A stretch of DNA of 64,000 nt from an uncultured Fidelibacterota bacterium (GTDB taxonomy: Bacteria; Fidelibacterota; Marinisomatia; Marinisomatales; Marinisomataceae), in the NCBI GenBank assembly GCA_902538565.1, contig CACBFQ010000002.1, positions 1 to 64,000 of the forward strand, in the 5' to 3' direction. The position numbers were made by a program, and so were the translations under genes. Positions 35,718-43,782 of this stretch are shown one piece after another; within the stretch, counting starts at the first letter, position 1; each line of letters begins with the position of its first letter. The notes under the pieces were generated by a model. That model saw nothing but the letters and a program-made list of their open reading frames with translations. It was not told the DNA's origin and did not search any database.

Positions 35718-37136
35718 TTATCCTTTAATTTGATCATACGCTTTTAATGCTATATCTCGAGACTCTTCAATTGATACTATAGGTTTTGGATAATCTTCAC
35801 CGTAATTAATTCCTGCTTCTTCAAAGACAGAATCATCTGCTTCCCATGGAGCAAATAAAAATTTTGCAGGAAGGTTCTTTAATTCTGGTATAAAATGCTT
35901 AGTATATTCACCATCAGGATCAAATTTTTTACCCTGCAAAATAGGGTTAAATATTCTAAAATATGGTGCAGCGTCTGCTCCGCTTCCTGCAGTCCATTGC
36001 CAGCTTGCAGTGTTATTTGCCAAATCTGCATCGCACAAGCAATCATTAAACCATTCCATTCCTAATCTCCAGTCAATTAAAAGATTTTTGACTAAGAATG
36101 ATGCGACAATCATCCTAACACGATTATGCATATATCCTGTTTCCCATAATTGTCTCATTCCAGCATCCACAATTGGATAACCTGTCTTTCCTTTTTGCCA
36201 TGCTAATAGAAAATCTTGATTAAGAGACCAAGGAAATTTATCAAATCGTTTATTTAAATTTTCAGTGCACATAAATGGAAAATGATATATCAAATAATAT
36301 GAAAATTCTCTCCATCCTAATTCGCTATGAAAATGAGCAACATCTTTTTCTGGGCAAGCACTCTTATTATCAAACCATATTTGATGAGGTGAGATTTCAC
36401 CAAAATGTAAATGAGGAGATAAAACAGATACATTTTCTTGGGCAGGAAAATTTCTACCTTCTTTATAACCAGTTAAGCCGTTGTCTCTGAAATGAATATA
36501 TTTTTCCATTGCAAACCTTTCTCCAATCTTCCAATGCTTATTAAACTTATCCTTCCAATGATGTTTTGGAAGGAGGTTTAATGAATCTATATCACTCGAA
36601 AAGGCAAGCTTATCGGAAAAACTATAGTCATTTTTTGCAACAACCTCTCTTGGGCCAGCATGTTTTTTTAAGCACCCTTTTCTATAGAATGGTGAAAAGA
36701 CTTTATAAGGGGTATTATCATCTTTTAAAATCTCCCAAGGTTCCCACAATAATGAACCATTAAAAGTTTTTACTTCAATATCATTATCTTTTAAAAATGA
36801 TTTAATTATTGTATCTCTTTCAATTTCCCACGGACTATAACATCGATTCCATGAAAATGACTCAATGTCATGATTGCTTATTAATTCTTTAATAATTTTA
36901 ACAGGATCTCCTGAAAAATAATTTATTTTACCTTCTAATGAATTGTTCAAAGAGTTAAGAGAATGATGAAGCCACCAGGAGCTCGCTTCTCCGAGATTGA
37001 ACACTTTTTGAGTGTTATTTACTGTATCAAGGATAAATATAGGCGTTACAGGGCCATTTTGAGCTGCAAAATGTAAAGATGGGTTATCTGATAACCTTAA
37101 ATCTCTTCTGAACCAATGGATTGCTAATTTACTCAT
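35718..37136 (-). CDS. phrB: Deoxyribodipyrimidine photolyase
   Basis: Start at ATG 37136 (a TTG at 37139 is the alternative), giving 472 residues. The N-terminal photolyase domain starts with IHWFRRDLRLSDNPSL. The FAD-binding C-terminal half has YKEGRNFPAQ, ELGWREFSYYLIYHFP, GKTGYPIVDAGMRQLWETGYMHNR and NTASWQWTAGSGADAAPYFRIFNP, the full signature of CPD photolyases. It repairs UV pyrimidine dimers using light. It overlaps the nuclease gene stop by 8 bases; the DUF2256 gene two positions upstream is a frequent photolyase neighbour. Confidence 0.95.
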   Translation of the reverse strand: MSKLAIHWFRRDLRLSDNPSLHFAAQNGPVTPIFILDTVNNTQKVFNLGEASSWWLHHSLNSLNNSLEGKINYFSGDPVKIIKELISNHDIESFSWNRCYSPWEIERDTIIKSFLKDNDIEVKTFNGSLLWEPWEILKDDNTPYKVFSPFYRKGCLKKHAGPREVVAKNDYSFSDKLAFSSDIDSLNLLPKHHWKDKFNKHWKIGERFAMEKYIHFRDNGLTGYKEGRNFPAQENVSVLSPHLHFGEISPHQIWFDNKSACPEKDVAHFHSELGWREFSYYLIYHFPFMCTENLNKRFDKFPWSLNQDFLLAWQKGKTGYPIVDAGMRQLWETGYMHNRVRMIVASFLVKNLLIDWRLGMEWFNDCLCDADLANNTASWQWTAGSGADAAPYFRIFNPILQGKKFDPDGEYTKHFIPELKNLPAKFLFAPWEADDSVFEEAGINYGEDYPKPIVSIEESRDIALKAYDQIKG

Positions 37137-37893
37137 CAAAAACCTCGTTCAATGTACCAGCTAGGCGATATCCAGCAGTAAATAACTGTATTTTGACTAT
37201 ATCAAAGTTTTCATATATATAATCATATCCAAGATAATCACCATTTCTTACATTACTGTAAATTATTTTAACTTTATTTTGAGATTCATCTATCCATTCA
37301 TTCTCCGACAAAAGCTCAATATTTTCAGAGGAAAAACTAAGTAGTAAATGTGAAGACAATTCAGTATAACTCATTTGGTAATTATCAATCATATTTGTAT
37401 CCCAAACTCGATGTAAATTTGAATCGTCACCAAACCATTTTACTTTAATATCATTTCCTCCTCTATCTTCACCTCTACCAACGTGTAACGGTTGATGTAT
37501 ATCTCCTATTAAATGAACCAAATATCTCAAATAAAATGCTTTTTCCTCAAATGAAACATCATTGTCTTTCAACTTGGATTTTGAAAGCTTGATTGCTTGA
37601 ACAATATCTCCTTTTGAAGATTTTTTTGAATTCGCATATGTTATATTTAATGGCATATTTGCATAATGCCATGGGTTGTACTTCCTAAAATCTGGATTTG
37701 ATCTCATTTCGTCAGACCAAGTACTTGCAATGGCAAGTGACGGATTTTGTAAAATTTTTTTAATTTCAATTTTTGTTTTTTTAGTTAAAAAATGTTCTGC
37801 AACTTCTCCGGTAGTGCGATGACCAGTCTTACCCCAACTAAATGCTAAGTTTAATAATAATATAATTTGTAAGAATAGTTTAAAGTGTCGCAT
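37129..37893 (-). CDS. Secreted S1/P1-type zinc nuclease
   Basis: Start at ATG 37893, with AAGGAAAA upstream; a start at 37947 would lie inside the DUF2256 gene. The signal peptide ([19 protein letters not shown]) is followed by the mature N-terminal Trp ([14 protein letters not shown]) that ligates zinc in this family. Other ligands come from [20 protein letters not shown] and DRGGND. S1/P1 nucleases cleave single-stranded DNA and RNA and 3'-nucleotides; here it could scavenge phosphate or nucleosides outside the cytoplasm. Confidence 0.93.
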   Translation of the reverse strand: MRHFKLFLQIILLLNLAFSWGKTGHRTTGEVAEHFLTKKTKIEIKKILQNPSLAIASTWSDEMRSNPDFRKYNPWHYANMPLNITYANSKKSSKGDIVQAIKLSKSKLKDNDVSFEEKAFYLRYLVHLIGDIHQPLHVGRGEDRGGNDIKVKWFGDDSNLHRVWDTNMIDNYQMSYTELSSHLLLSFSSENIELLSENEWIDESQNKVKIIYSNVRNGDYLGYDYIYENFDIVKIQLFTAGYRLAGTLNEVFDE

Positions 37894-38032
37894 TATTGTT
37901 TTTCCTTTTATTTTTTCTACATCTTTCACTACAAAATTTAACATCATTCCAAGTCAATCTCCACTTCTTCCTCCATGAAAATGATAATTTACAAACGGGA
38001 CAAATCTTTGTGGGTAGATGTTCTTTTTTCAT
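37880..38032 (-). CDS. DUF2256 small zinc-ribbon-like protein
   Basis: A 50-residue basic protein with the DUF2256 pattern: [19 protein letters not shown], then [12 protein letters not shown]. The four cysteines (11, 14, 34, 38) can bind zinc. The start ATG 38032 overlaps the LLM oxidoreductase stop (ATGA), and its 3' end overlaps the nuclease start by 14 bases. DUF2256 genes often neighbour photolyase/cryptochrome genes, as here. Function unknown. Confidence 0.88.
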   Translation of the reverse strand: MKKEHLPTKICPVCKLSFSWRKKWRLTWNDVKFCSERCRKNKRKNNNATL

Positions 38033-39051
38033 GATTTCAGCAATGGTATTACTTTATCACCAATCAATTTAATAGAGTCAGATAATTGTTGATGTGCTAG
38101 TTCAGCAACACTCATTTGAAAAGCAAATTGTGTGATACCACCTAAGCTATTACTATGCGCTTTTATCTTTTCAACTACCTCGGAAGGATCTCCTACTACC
38201 AATGCACCTGTTTCACTTACGAGAAAATCATAACTTTGTCTAGTAACTGGACCCCATCCGCGCTCTAATCCAATTTTAGTAAATGATTTTTTATATCCAT
38301 GAAAAAAACTCTCTCTGGCCTTGTCTCCATCTGTTCCTACAAATCCCAATGAATGGACTCCAATCTGAATATCTTCCTCTTTAAATCCTGAATCTATCCA
38401 TGTTTGGCGATATAAATCACATAACGGTCTAAATCTGTGTGTTTCCCCGCCAATAATAGCAATCATTAAAGGAAGACCTAATTTTGCGGCTCTGACAACA
38501 GACTGTGGTGTTCCTCCTACCCCAATCCATATAGGTATTTTTTGTTGATAAGGTCTTGGATGAACCTCTTGTCCTGAAAGAGATGGTCTAAATTTACCAG
38601 ACCAAGTAACTGCAGTATTATCTCTAATTTTTAAAAGTAGGTCTAATTTCTCTTCAAATAATTCATTATAATCATCAAAACTTAAACCAAAAAGTGGAAA
38701 TGATTCTCTGAAGGATGCTCTTCCAACAACCATTTGTACTCTTCCTTTCGAAAGCAAATCTAAAGTAGCATAATTTTGAAACAACCTAACTGGGTCAGCT
38801 GCAGATAATACAGCAACTGACGACTTAAGTATAATATTTTTTGTAATACTGGAGGCAGCGGAAAGTATATTATGAGCTGCGGAATCTAAATACTCACGTC
38901 TATGATGTTCTCCAATACCATAAAAATCTAATCCATATTCGTCTGAAAGATGAATGCGATCTAATAGATTTTTAATGGTTTGATGTCTGTGATCAGCAGA
39001 ATTATTTTCTGGCTGCTCTAATGATGCAAAACTGTGAATTCCTATTTTCAA
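38029..39051 (-). CDS. LLM-class (luciferase-like) flavin-dependent oxidoreductase
   Basis: A 340-residue TIM-barrel flavoprotein. [51 protein letters not shown] and [15 protein letters not shown] are the standard luciferase-like landmarks. Members use reduced FMN or F420 to oxidise varied organic substrates. First gene of a tight run: DUF2256, nuclease and photolyase follow with overlaps. Confidence 0.9.
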   Translation of the reverse strand: MKIGIHSFASLEQPENNSADHRHQTIKNLLDRIHLSDEYGLDFYGIGEHHRREYLDSAAHNILSAASSITKNIILKSSVAVLSAADPVRLFQNYATLDLLSKGRVQMVVGRASFRESFPLFGLSFDDYNELFEEKLDLLLKIRDNTAVTWSGKFRPSLSGQEVHPRPYQQKIPIWIGVGGTPQSVVRAAKLGLPLMIAIIGGETHRFRPLCDLYRQTWIDSGFKEEDIQIGVHSLGFVGTDGDKARESFFHGYKKSFTKIGLERGWGPVTRQSYDFLVSETGALVVGDPSEVVEKIKAHSNSLGGITQFAFQMSVAELAHQQLSDSIKLIGDKVIPLLKS

Positions 39052-39114
39052 ACTTTTTTCCTTTTTTTGTGGTGCAAATTATTAGAAAATGAAAATTTTA
39101 ACAAGAAGGTCTTA

Positions 39115-39321
39115 TTATTTATTTTGATTGTATAGCAGAGTTTTTAAGCCGTAAAAAAACCAAACTGCAACAACTCCCCACCATAAAGCAAAAAACCAAT
39201 CATTTTTATTTGTTCCATTCCAGTCTAACCGCTCAAAAATAAATGCTTCCACAAACAAATCAAATGCAAGAAGAGTAAAGAATCCAAAAATCCATATGAG
39301 AAAAAAATTAAACGATTTCAT
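39115..39321 (-). CDS. Small two-helix membrane protein
   Basis: A 68-residue protein with two hydrophobic segments (about 6-28 and 41-62), rich in Trp and Phe, with WNGTNKNDW between them. It is preceded on the same strand by an apparently decayed acetyltransferase fragment and followed, 63 bases on, by the LLM gene. No family recognised. Confidence 0.5.
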   Translation of the reverse strand: MKSFNFFLIWIFGFFTLLAFDLFVEAFIFERLDWNGTNKNDWFFALWWGVVAVWFFYGLKTLLYNQNK

Positions 39322-39350
39322 CAGCTTTTTCCATTTTTAAGCCAGTTGCT

Positions 39351-39446
39351 TCAAAATCCGTAAAGCTCAATAATTCTTGCATTGTCATGGATTCTGCAAA
39401 TATTGTTCCAATCTAGCTGATGGACATACTCTCTAATTGAAAGCAT
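39351..39446 (-). pseudogene. Possible remnant of a GNAT acetyltransferase N-terminus
   Basis: A 31-codon reading begins at ATG 39446, directly after the stop of the 38-residue gene, and ends at TGA 39351. Its translation (IREYVHQLDWNNICRIHDNAR) resembles the opening of GNAT acetyltransferases (IRxYxxxDWxxICRIHDxAR), but nothing GNAT-like follows. Either decay has removed the rest or the match is chance. Low certainty. Confidence 0.3.
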
Positions 39447-39563
39447 TTAATCATCTTCATTCATAGCTATGTTGAATACCATAAATACAACGAAAATAAT
39501 GCACAAAAAGAACATCGGAAGCTCTATTGGATGCTGAAATGTAAATGGTCCCCATTCTATCAT
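39447..39563 (-). CDS. 38-residue single-helix membrane microprotein
   Basis: The reading from ATG 39563 encodes 38 residues: a hydrophilic start (MIEWGPFTFQHPIELP), one strong membrane helix (MFFLCIIFVVFMVFNIA) and an acidic end. The helix followed by NEDD looks like a genuine membrane microprotein. No Shine-Dalgarno is visible. It lies just downstream of a terminator, so it would need its own promoter; TATATATA-rich DNA lies directly upstream. Confidence 0.5.
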   Translation of the reverse strand: MIEWGPFTFQHPIELPMFFLCIIFVVFMVFNIAMNEDD

Positions 39564-39577
39564 GACGAAATATATAT

Positions 39578-39603
39578 AAAAAGGGGCTAAAAAGCCCCTC
39601 TTT
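39578..39603 (-). terminator. Intrinsic terminator after the 59-residue membrane-protein gene
   Basis: AGGGGCT (39582-39588) pairs with AGCCCCT (39593-39599) around a 4-base loop. Read on the minus strand, the hairpin is followed by TTTTTATATATA, a good U-tract. It is 19 bases past the stop of the gene at 39622-39801. Confidence 0.88.
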
Positions 39604-39621
39604 TAAACCAAATGAAAAGGA

Positions 39622-39801
39622 TTATTTCTCATTTAATTGTGCTCTTACTCCTAAGATTCCAAAAGTTGGAGCCCATAATCCTACAAAAACTCCTACTTGT
39701 CTTGCTGATGCAGCATTTTCATATCCTGGAACATTTAAAAACAACAATACAGCCATCAGAATTGAAAGAATCATTAAAAGATACCATGAATTTGAGTTCA
39801 T
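39622..39801 (-). CDS. 59-residue two-helix membrane protein
   Basis: ATG 39801 follows a good Shine-Dalgarno (GAGGG, 4 bases before the start). The product has a hydrophobic helix (WYLLMILSILMAVLLFLNV), a polar loop (PGYENAASARQ), a second helix (VGVFVGLWAPTFGILGV) and a short end. The terminator immediately downstream confirms a real transcription unit. No named family recognised. The antisense reading at 39612-39815 is its shadow. Confidence 0.75.
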   Translation of the reverse strand: MNSNSWYLLMILSILMAVLLFLNVPGYENAASARQVGVFVGLWAPTFGILGVRAQLNEK

Positions 39802-39822
39802 TTTTCCCTCTGTAAGTTAAGT

Positions 39823-39927
39823 TTAATAAACACTTAATAATTTTAGTACAAATGCGATAAAAATCAACACTAAAACTAATTTGCTATCTAAGCATACATT
39901 AACAACTTTTGCTATCATTTTATCCAT
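39823..39927 (-). CDS. 34-residue membrane microprotein
   Basis: A strong Shine-Dalgarno GGAGGT sits 8 bases before ATG 39927. The product is amphipathic then hydrophobic: MDKMIAKVVNVCLDSK, then LVLVLIFIAFVLKLLSVY. Its start overlaps the end of the 44-residue reading upstream by 8 bases, so the pair should be translationally coupled. Both have an LD(S/T)K element immediately before the membrane helix. Confidence 0.6.
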   Translation of the reverse strand: MDKMIAKVVNVCLDSKLVLVLIFIAFVLKLLSVY

Positions 39928-40054
39928 TTATAAGTACCTCCAGAAAAATTAACGATGCTACACCAACAGTAAATATTAAAGATAGATAGAATCCTACCTT
40001 TGTATCTAAAATTGAAATAAGACCATTTGATATATTATTTAATTGTTTTAGCAT
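39920..40054 (-). CDS. 44-residue membrane microprotein
   Basis: From ATG 40054: MLKQLNNISNGLISILDTK, then the helix VGFYLSLIFTVGVASLIFLEVLI. It has the same plan as the downstream 34-residue product (a short amphipathic N-terminus, LDTK/LDSK, one membrane helix), which suggests duplication. The downstream gene's Shine-Dalgarno lies in its last codons. No clear ribosome site precedes its own start. Confidence 0.5.
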   Translation of the reverse strand: MLKQLNNISNGLISILDTKVGFYLSLIFTVGVASLIFLEVLING

Positions 40055-40101
40055 GCGTGCATAAAATAAGGCTTTGGAGTTAAAAAAACAAATAGAACTA
40101 A

Positions 40102-40725
40102 CTAAAAATGTGTCATGAAGGATAAAAAAGCATTATCTCCGTTAGATCCAATTTCAACTAGATAATTCTTTTTAAATAATCGAACTACCGGAATAAACAT
40201 ATAAGAATATTTGTTATCAGAATATTCCATTCTGTACTGTGCTATAAGCCAGGTTGAGGTTTTTGAATAGTCTACCGTATAAGGACTATATGCTAGACGA
40301 GTATTTGAAACTACAGCACTGTTATGAGAATAATATTCAAGCATTTGCACAACCATAAATCTTCTATCTTCCCAGTCTCCGTTTATTCCAACAGTACCCA
40401 TACTTTTAGAATTCTTAGTATTTAGTCCAACGCTTGAAAGCAAGTAAAGATTTGCTTGAGAATTTTTATTATTCCACCTCTTGGCTAAATAGTTATTGTT
40501 AATTAATGCAAAGGTTTCATTTGACTTTCTGTCCTCCAGAAATCTTCCACCAATTAACCAATTGCTAGTCTTAGAAACACCAAACCTTATATCATTGTAA
40601 CTAGGATTTTGTGTTATCCAAAACACCTTTCCGTTTTTAAATATTACAGGATGAGCAGATATAGCGCTAAATAGAATGATTGAAACAAAAAGTTTTCTAA
40701 TCACAAATGATTTTTTAGCTTTCAA
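40102..40725 (-). CDS. Secreted protein, strand-rich, unknown function
   Basis: A 207-residue protein with a signal peptide (about 1-24, ending ISA). The mature part is rich in alternating beta-strand-like stretches with aromatics (SNWLIGGRFLEDR, STWLIAQYRMEYSD, YSYMFIPVVRLFKKNYLVEIG), consistent with a small outer-membrane barrel or beta-sandwich. It overlaps the HMA-like gene by 11 bases, so the two are co-expressed; export of a metal or anchoring of the partner is conceivable. Confidence 0.65.
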   Translation of the reverse strand: MKAKKSFVIRKLFVSIILFSAISAHPVIFKNGKVFWITQNPSYNDIRFGVSKTSNWLIGGRFLEDRKSNETFALINNNYLAKRWNNKNSQANLYLLSSVGLNTKNSKSMGTVGINGDWEDRRFMVVQMLEYYSHNSAVVSNTRLAYSPYTVDYSKTSTWLIAQYRMEYSDNKYSYMFIPVVRLFKKNYLVEIGSNGDNAFLSFMTHF

Positions 40726-41134
40726 TTTCAGAAGTAAGATTAAATGCTATAGGCTGTAAAATGCCCAGCTTATCCGTGCTGAACTTGGTTAATTTTTCAT
40801 TCTGGAGAATATAAAGTAAATTTACATCATAACCGGCATCTTCAATAACCTGCACAATTTTTTCAGGATTTATATTTGTTGATTCTAATAGACCAAGCTG
40901 TACATATTGAGCATCAATATCTACAGAAACACCATCTGTAAATTTAGACTTGTCGATGAAATCGGTTTTTGCAAAACCTTCGCCAATTCCAAAAGCGCAC
41001 ATTGAACAAACCATTCCTAAAACTTCTACAACTGCCTCGTTTTCATTTATCTTAATTTCTTTATCCTGAATTGATACTTTAGATTGAGAAAATCCAAGGC
41101 TTAAAAGCAAAAAAAATACAAAAAACATTTTCAT
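40715..41134 (-). CDS. Exported heavy-metal-associated (HMA-like) domain protein
   Basis: A 139-residue protein with a signal peptide (MKMFFVFFLLLSLGFSQ) and an HMA-like fold: AVVEVLGMVCSMCAFGIG carries the GMxCxxC metal site, and the end NPEKIVQVIEDAGYDV matches the family's final helix and strand. Periplasmic relatives (MerP-like) shuttle Hg, Cu or similar ions. The 30-residue extension after the HMA core is not recognised. Overlaps the downstream secreted-protein gene. Confidence 0.78.
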   Translation of the reverse strand: MKMFFVFFLLLSLGFSQSKVSIQDKEIKINENEAVVEVLGMVCSMCAFGIGEGFAKTDFIDKSKFTDGVSVDIDAQYVQLGLLESTNINPEKIVQVIEDAGYDVNLLYILQNEKLTKFSTDKLGILQPIAFNLTSEIES

Positions 41135-41216
41135 TATTACTTCTCCGATTTATTATATACAATTTTAGTAAATAAAAAATTTTTTGACAAGTAGGTAATT
41201 TTATGTGACTAGTAGT

Positions 41217-42926
41217 TTAACCAGCTCCGCCGCCGCCACCGCCACCGGCGCCACCACCACCAGCTCCACCACCTCCACCGCCATCTCCTGCAAAAGAAGC
41301 AGATATGGTTGTACCGGTTGAAGCAATATCACTTACCATGGAAGCTGCAGATGATAAGCTTGAAGTGTCTCCTCCATGACCCATCCAAACAAAGCTATCT
41401 GTGTGCTCTGACTCAATATTTTTTATGATACTCTTAAGCTCTTCTGGTTGTGTACCTAGCGCAAGACAATATTGAAGCATTAAATCAGGATCAAATTTTT
41501 TAATATCAATCTCACCTTCTTTTAATTTGCTCATAAATAAGCCCCATTGATCATATAATAATTGCCCTTCTTTGGTTAATCTACTACCTGCAATAGTTAT
41601 AACAAAAAATATAAATGGTGCTATAGATACAAAACCAAGGAAGGTTTGGAACCAAATTGCACAAAAAATAATTATATTTAAAATCAAAAATTGTAGGATT
41701 GCTAATCGATATTTTTCATCTTGATAAGACATATCAACCCAACCTCTACCATAAACCTCTTCTTCTTTTAAAGATTTCCAATCTGATGAAAGCAAACTAA
41801 AATCACTAAAAACATCTCTAAATGAGGTTTCAGAACCAAATTTTTTCATTCTTTTTAATAACAATTTAGCAAAACTACTTTTTACATTATCTGAATCAGT
41901 ATTTTTAATTGTGATTTTAAGACGTTTTGATTTAAACCACTTACCTACTTCAACAACCTCAATTTTAAGCTTATTTAATGATGCTAGTTCAAAAAGTGTA
42001 GATAATACACCGCCACCAGTAGGTCCAAGCGTTAATTCACGATAAATAAGGCCGTTGACTATTACTGGATGATCATTTGAAGGGAATGATGTGAATTGCT
42101 GATTTTCATCAGTTTTTATTTTGAATTTTATAAGATTTCTTCTGGTATAACTAATAAATGTTACTAATGAAAATAATGCTAAAAGACCAATAAAATATTG
42201 AGCAAGGTCTTTATCTCTTTTTTTCTTTTCAATTGCAGCTAATGAAAAATTTTCATTATTCACTTTAACATTTACAAAATATGATGATGGAAATATTGTT
42301 CTTAATTTCATTTCATTATTACTTGAAAAGTCTGAAGAGAAAAATGATAATGAATCATCTTCAATATTTAACTTATACTTCTTTGAATTAGAAGGATTTT
42401 CTATGTAGTAAATAATATCATTTTTTTGAATGTTTGATGAAAATTTTTGTGAAATAGATAAATTTCCTGGTCTTTTATCCCACCTATCAGATAAATAAAT
42501 CCAGTAAAATTGACTGTCTTTATCACCAATTGTAAATGGATTTTCTAGAGTATACTTGATAGTAAATTTTTTGGTTTCATTGGAAGAATTGTGATAAAGA
42601 TAAATTCTATAAGAATTCTTTCTTTCATCGATTAAAAATGTACCTTTTTGCTTTGTATCTTTATTTAAATATGCTACATCATTTTCAAAAACTTGAATAT
42701 TATAGATTTCATCGTACCCTCTTTTTGGAATAACCTGATAAACAAAAGTAAAATCTCCTTTGAAACTAAATTCTCTGGTTTCAATAAAATTAACCGTACC
42801 ATCATTATTAATTATAGTTTGAATATCTGTAGATACAATTTTGTATGATTTATCTGCTGCATTAAGCAAAGTTGCATTAAATAGCACAATGAATAAAAAT
42901 TTAATTGAATAAATAAACTTTCCCAT
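41217..42926 (-). CDS. DUF2207 membrane protein with glycine-rich tail
   Basis: A 569-residue protein. After a signal peptide (1-23) comes the DUF2207 extracytoplasmic domain (about 28-235; VNFIETREFSFKGDFTFVYQVIPKRG), a membrane helix (about 242-262), a cytoplasmic part (NGLIYRELTLGPTGGGVLSTLFELASLNKLKIE), two further helices (about 405-445), and a C-terminal tail made almost wholly of Gly and Ala. DUF2207 proteins are common envelope proteins of unknown role. It has its own promoter with an overlapping palindrome (42929-42960) and seems to be leaderless. Confidence 0.88.
   Translation of the reverse strand: MGKFIYSIKFLFIVLFNATLLNAADKSYKIVSTDIQTIINNDGTVNFIETREFSFKGDFTFVYQVIPKRGYDEIYNIQVFENDVAYLNKDTKQKGTFLIDERKNSYRIYLYHNSSNETKKFTIKYTLENPFTIGDKDSQFYWIYLSDRWDKRPGNLSISQKFSSNIQKNDIIYYIENPSNSKKYKLNIEDDSLSFFSSDFSSNNEMKLRTIFPSSYFVNVKVNNENFSLAAIEKKKRDKDLAQYFIGLLALFSLVTFISYTRRNLIKFKIKTDENQQFTSFPSNDHPVIVNGLIYRELTLGPTGGGVLSTLFELASLNKLKIEVVEVGKWFKSKRLKITIKNTDSDNVKSSFAKLLLKRMKKFGSETSFRDVFSDFSLLSSDWKSLKEEEVYGRGWVDMSYQDEKYRLAILQFLILNIIIFCAIWFQTFLGFVSIAPFIFFVITIAGSRLTKEGQLLYDQWGLFMSKLKEGEIDIKKFDPDLMLQYCLALGTQPEELKSIIKNIESEHTDSFVWMGHGGDTSSLSSAASMVSDIASTGTTISASFAGDGGGGGGAGGGGAGGGGGGGAG
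41220..41282 (-). repeat. GC-rich low-complexity stretch coding for poly-glycine
   Basis: Tandem GGN triplets, with occasional GCN, encode the Gly/Ala tail of the DUF2207 protein. It is strikingly GC-rich against the AT-rich surroundings and could vary in length by slippage. Confidence 0.85.
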
Positions 42927-42928
42927 GC

Positions 42929-42960
42929 TGTAAAGTACACTTTACATACTATAATGTCAA
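42929..42960 (-). promoter_or_regulatory. Promoter with overlapping palindromic operator for the DUF2207 gene
   Basis: On the minus strand, TTGACA (42955-42960) is followed after 17 bases by TACTTT (42932-42937), a consensus -35 with a weak -10. The -10 lies inside the inverted repeat TGTAAAGT-AC-ACTTTACA (42929-42946, plus-strand reading; 8-base perfect arms). The repeat ends 2 bases before ATG 42926, so the transcript would start at or next to the start codon. A repressor bound here would block the promoter. Confidence 0.6.
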
Positions 42961-42999
42961 AACTAATTTTTTAAGAAAAAAGGATAGTTTTTTATTAAA

Positions 43000-43782
43000 T
43001 TATAAAACTTTAAGAGCTTTATGCCATTTTTTTGCATACCAAAAAGTTCTTCCTTGAGAATCAGTCATTTTTTGAGTTTTACCATAAAATTGCATCCATT
43101 TGTGAAATGCTTGATCTTGGTGAGATTTATTTTCATTCATCCAAGAATATAACTCTCCCCCGCCTAATCTATAAGTGTCATGAATCTGTTCAATAACATG
43201 GTCTAAAAAAGGTTTATTTATGAGCTTCTTAAGAGGTTGGAATGGATTCTTATTCCATTTACCTAAAATCTCAGCTCTAAGATAATTTCCCATTCCATTA
43301 AACCATTTCTGATTCATGATTGCGGTATGAGCTGGCTTCAAAAAATCTCGATGATGTAGATTGTCCATAATGTGTTCACGAAAAGCCTTTTCTTCATCAA
43401 ACACATCCGGACCCCTGTTTGGATTCCAATCCTTTGATATACTTTTTCCAAACCTTCTGATATCACTCCAACAAAACCATGTGTTATCACTCATTCTAAA
43501 GCGAATATGACCATGTTTCCAATGCTTATTTTTATATCCTCTTTTTTTAAAATTTTTAAAACATCCTGTCATCCCTAGTGAAATCACTACTGGTTGTTTG
43601 TCAAAAAATAACTTTAACTCTTTACCTCTACTTTGAGCGCTTATTTTTTTACCTTTAAGATCAATTTCTTCAATGAGTTTTAACTTATTTGTTTTAAGGA
43701 ATAATACTTCTTCGATTAAACGATTTTTGTTCGTTTCTGTTACAAATTCAGCTGTCAGCTTAACTTCGGATATTTCAGGCAT
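43000..43782 (-). CDS. Fpg/Nei-family DNA glycosylase lacking zinc-finger cysteines
   Basis: A 260-residue member of the Fpg/Nei family. The N-terminus MPEISEV supplies catalytic P2 and E3 plus E6; QSRGKELKLFF contains the conserved beta-strand lysine; NQKWFNGMGNYLRAEIL is the helix-two-turn-helix signature. The C-terminal region (FYGKTQKMTDSQGRTFWYAKKWH) keeps the shape of the zinc finger without its four cysteines, as in zincless members such as NEIL1 and some plant and viral proteins. It likely excises oxidised bases. One-base overlap with the phosphatase gene. Confidence 0.87.
   Translation of the reverse strand: MPEISEVKLTAEFVTETNKNRLIEEVLFLKTNKLKLIEEIDLKGKKISAQSRGKELKLFFDKQPVVISLGMTGCFKNFKKRGYKNKHWKHGHIRFRMSDNTWFCWSDIRRFGKSISKDWNPNRGPDVFDEEKAFREHIMDNLHHRDFLKPAHTAIMNQKWFNGMGNYLRAEILGKWNKNPFQPLKKLINKPFLDHVIEQIHDTYRLGGGELYSWMNENKSHQDQAFHKWMQFYGKTQKMTDSQGRTFWYAKKWHKALKVL

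Noticed and set aside
39612-39815. A 67-codon plus-strand leucine-rich reading
   Set aside because: Shadow of the 59-residue minus-strand membrane protein that has a Shine-Dalgarno and terminator.
41220-41282. GC-rich triplet repeat as a possible CRISPR-like or mobile repeat
   Set aside because: It is in-frame poly-glycine coding within the DUF2207 gene with no spacers or flanking duplications.
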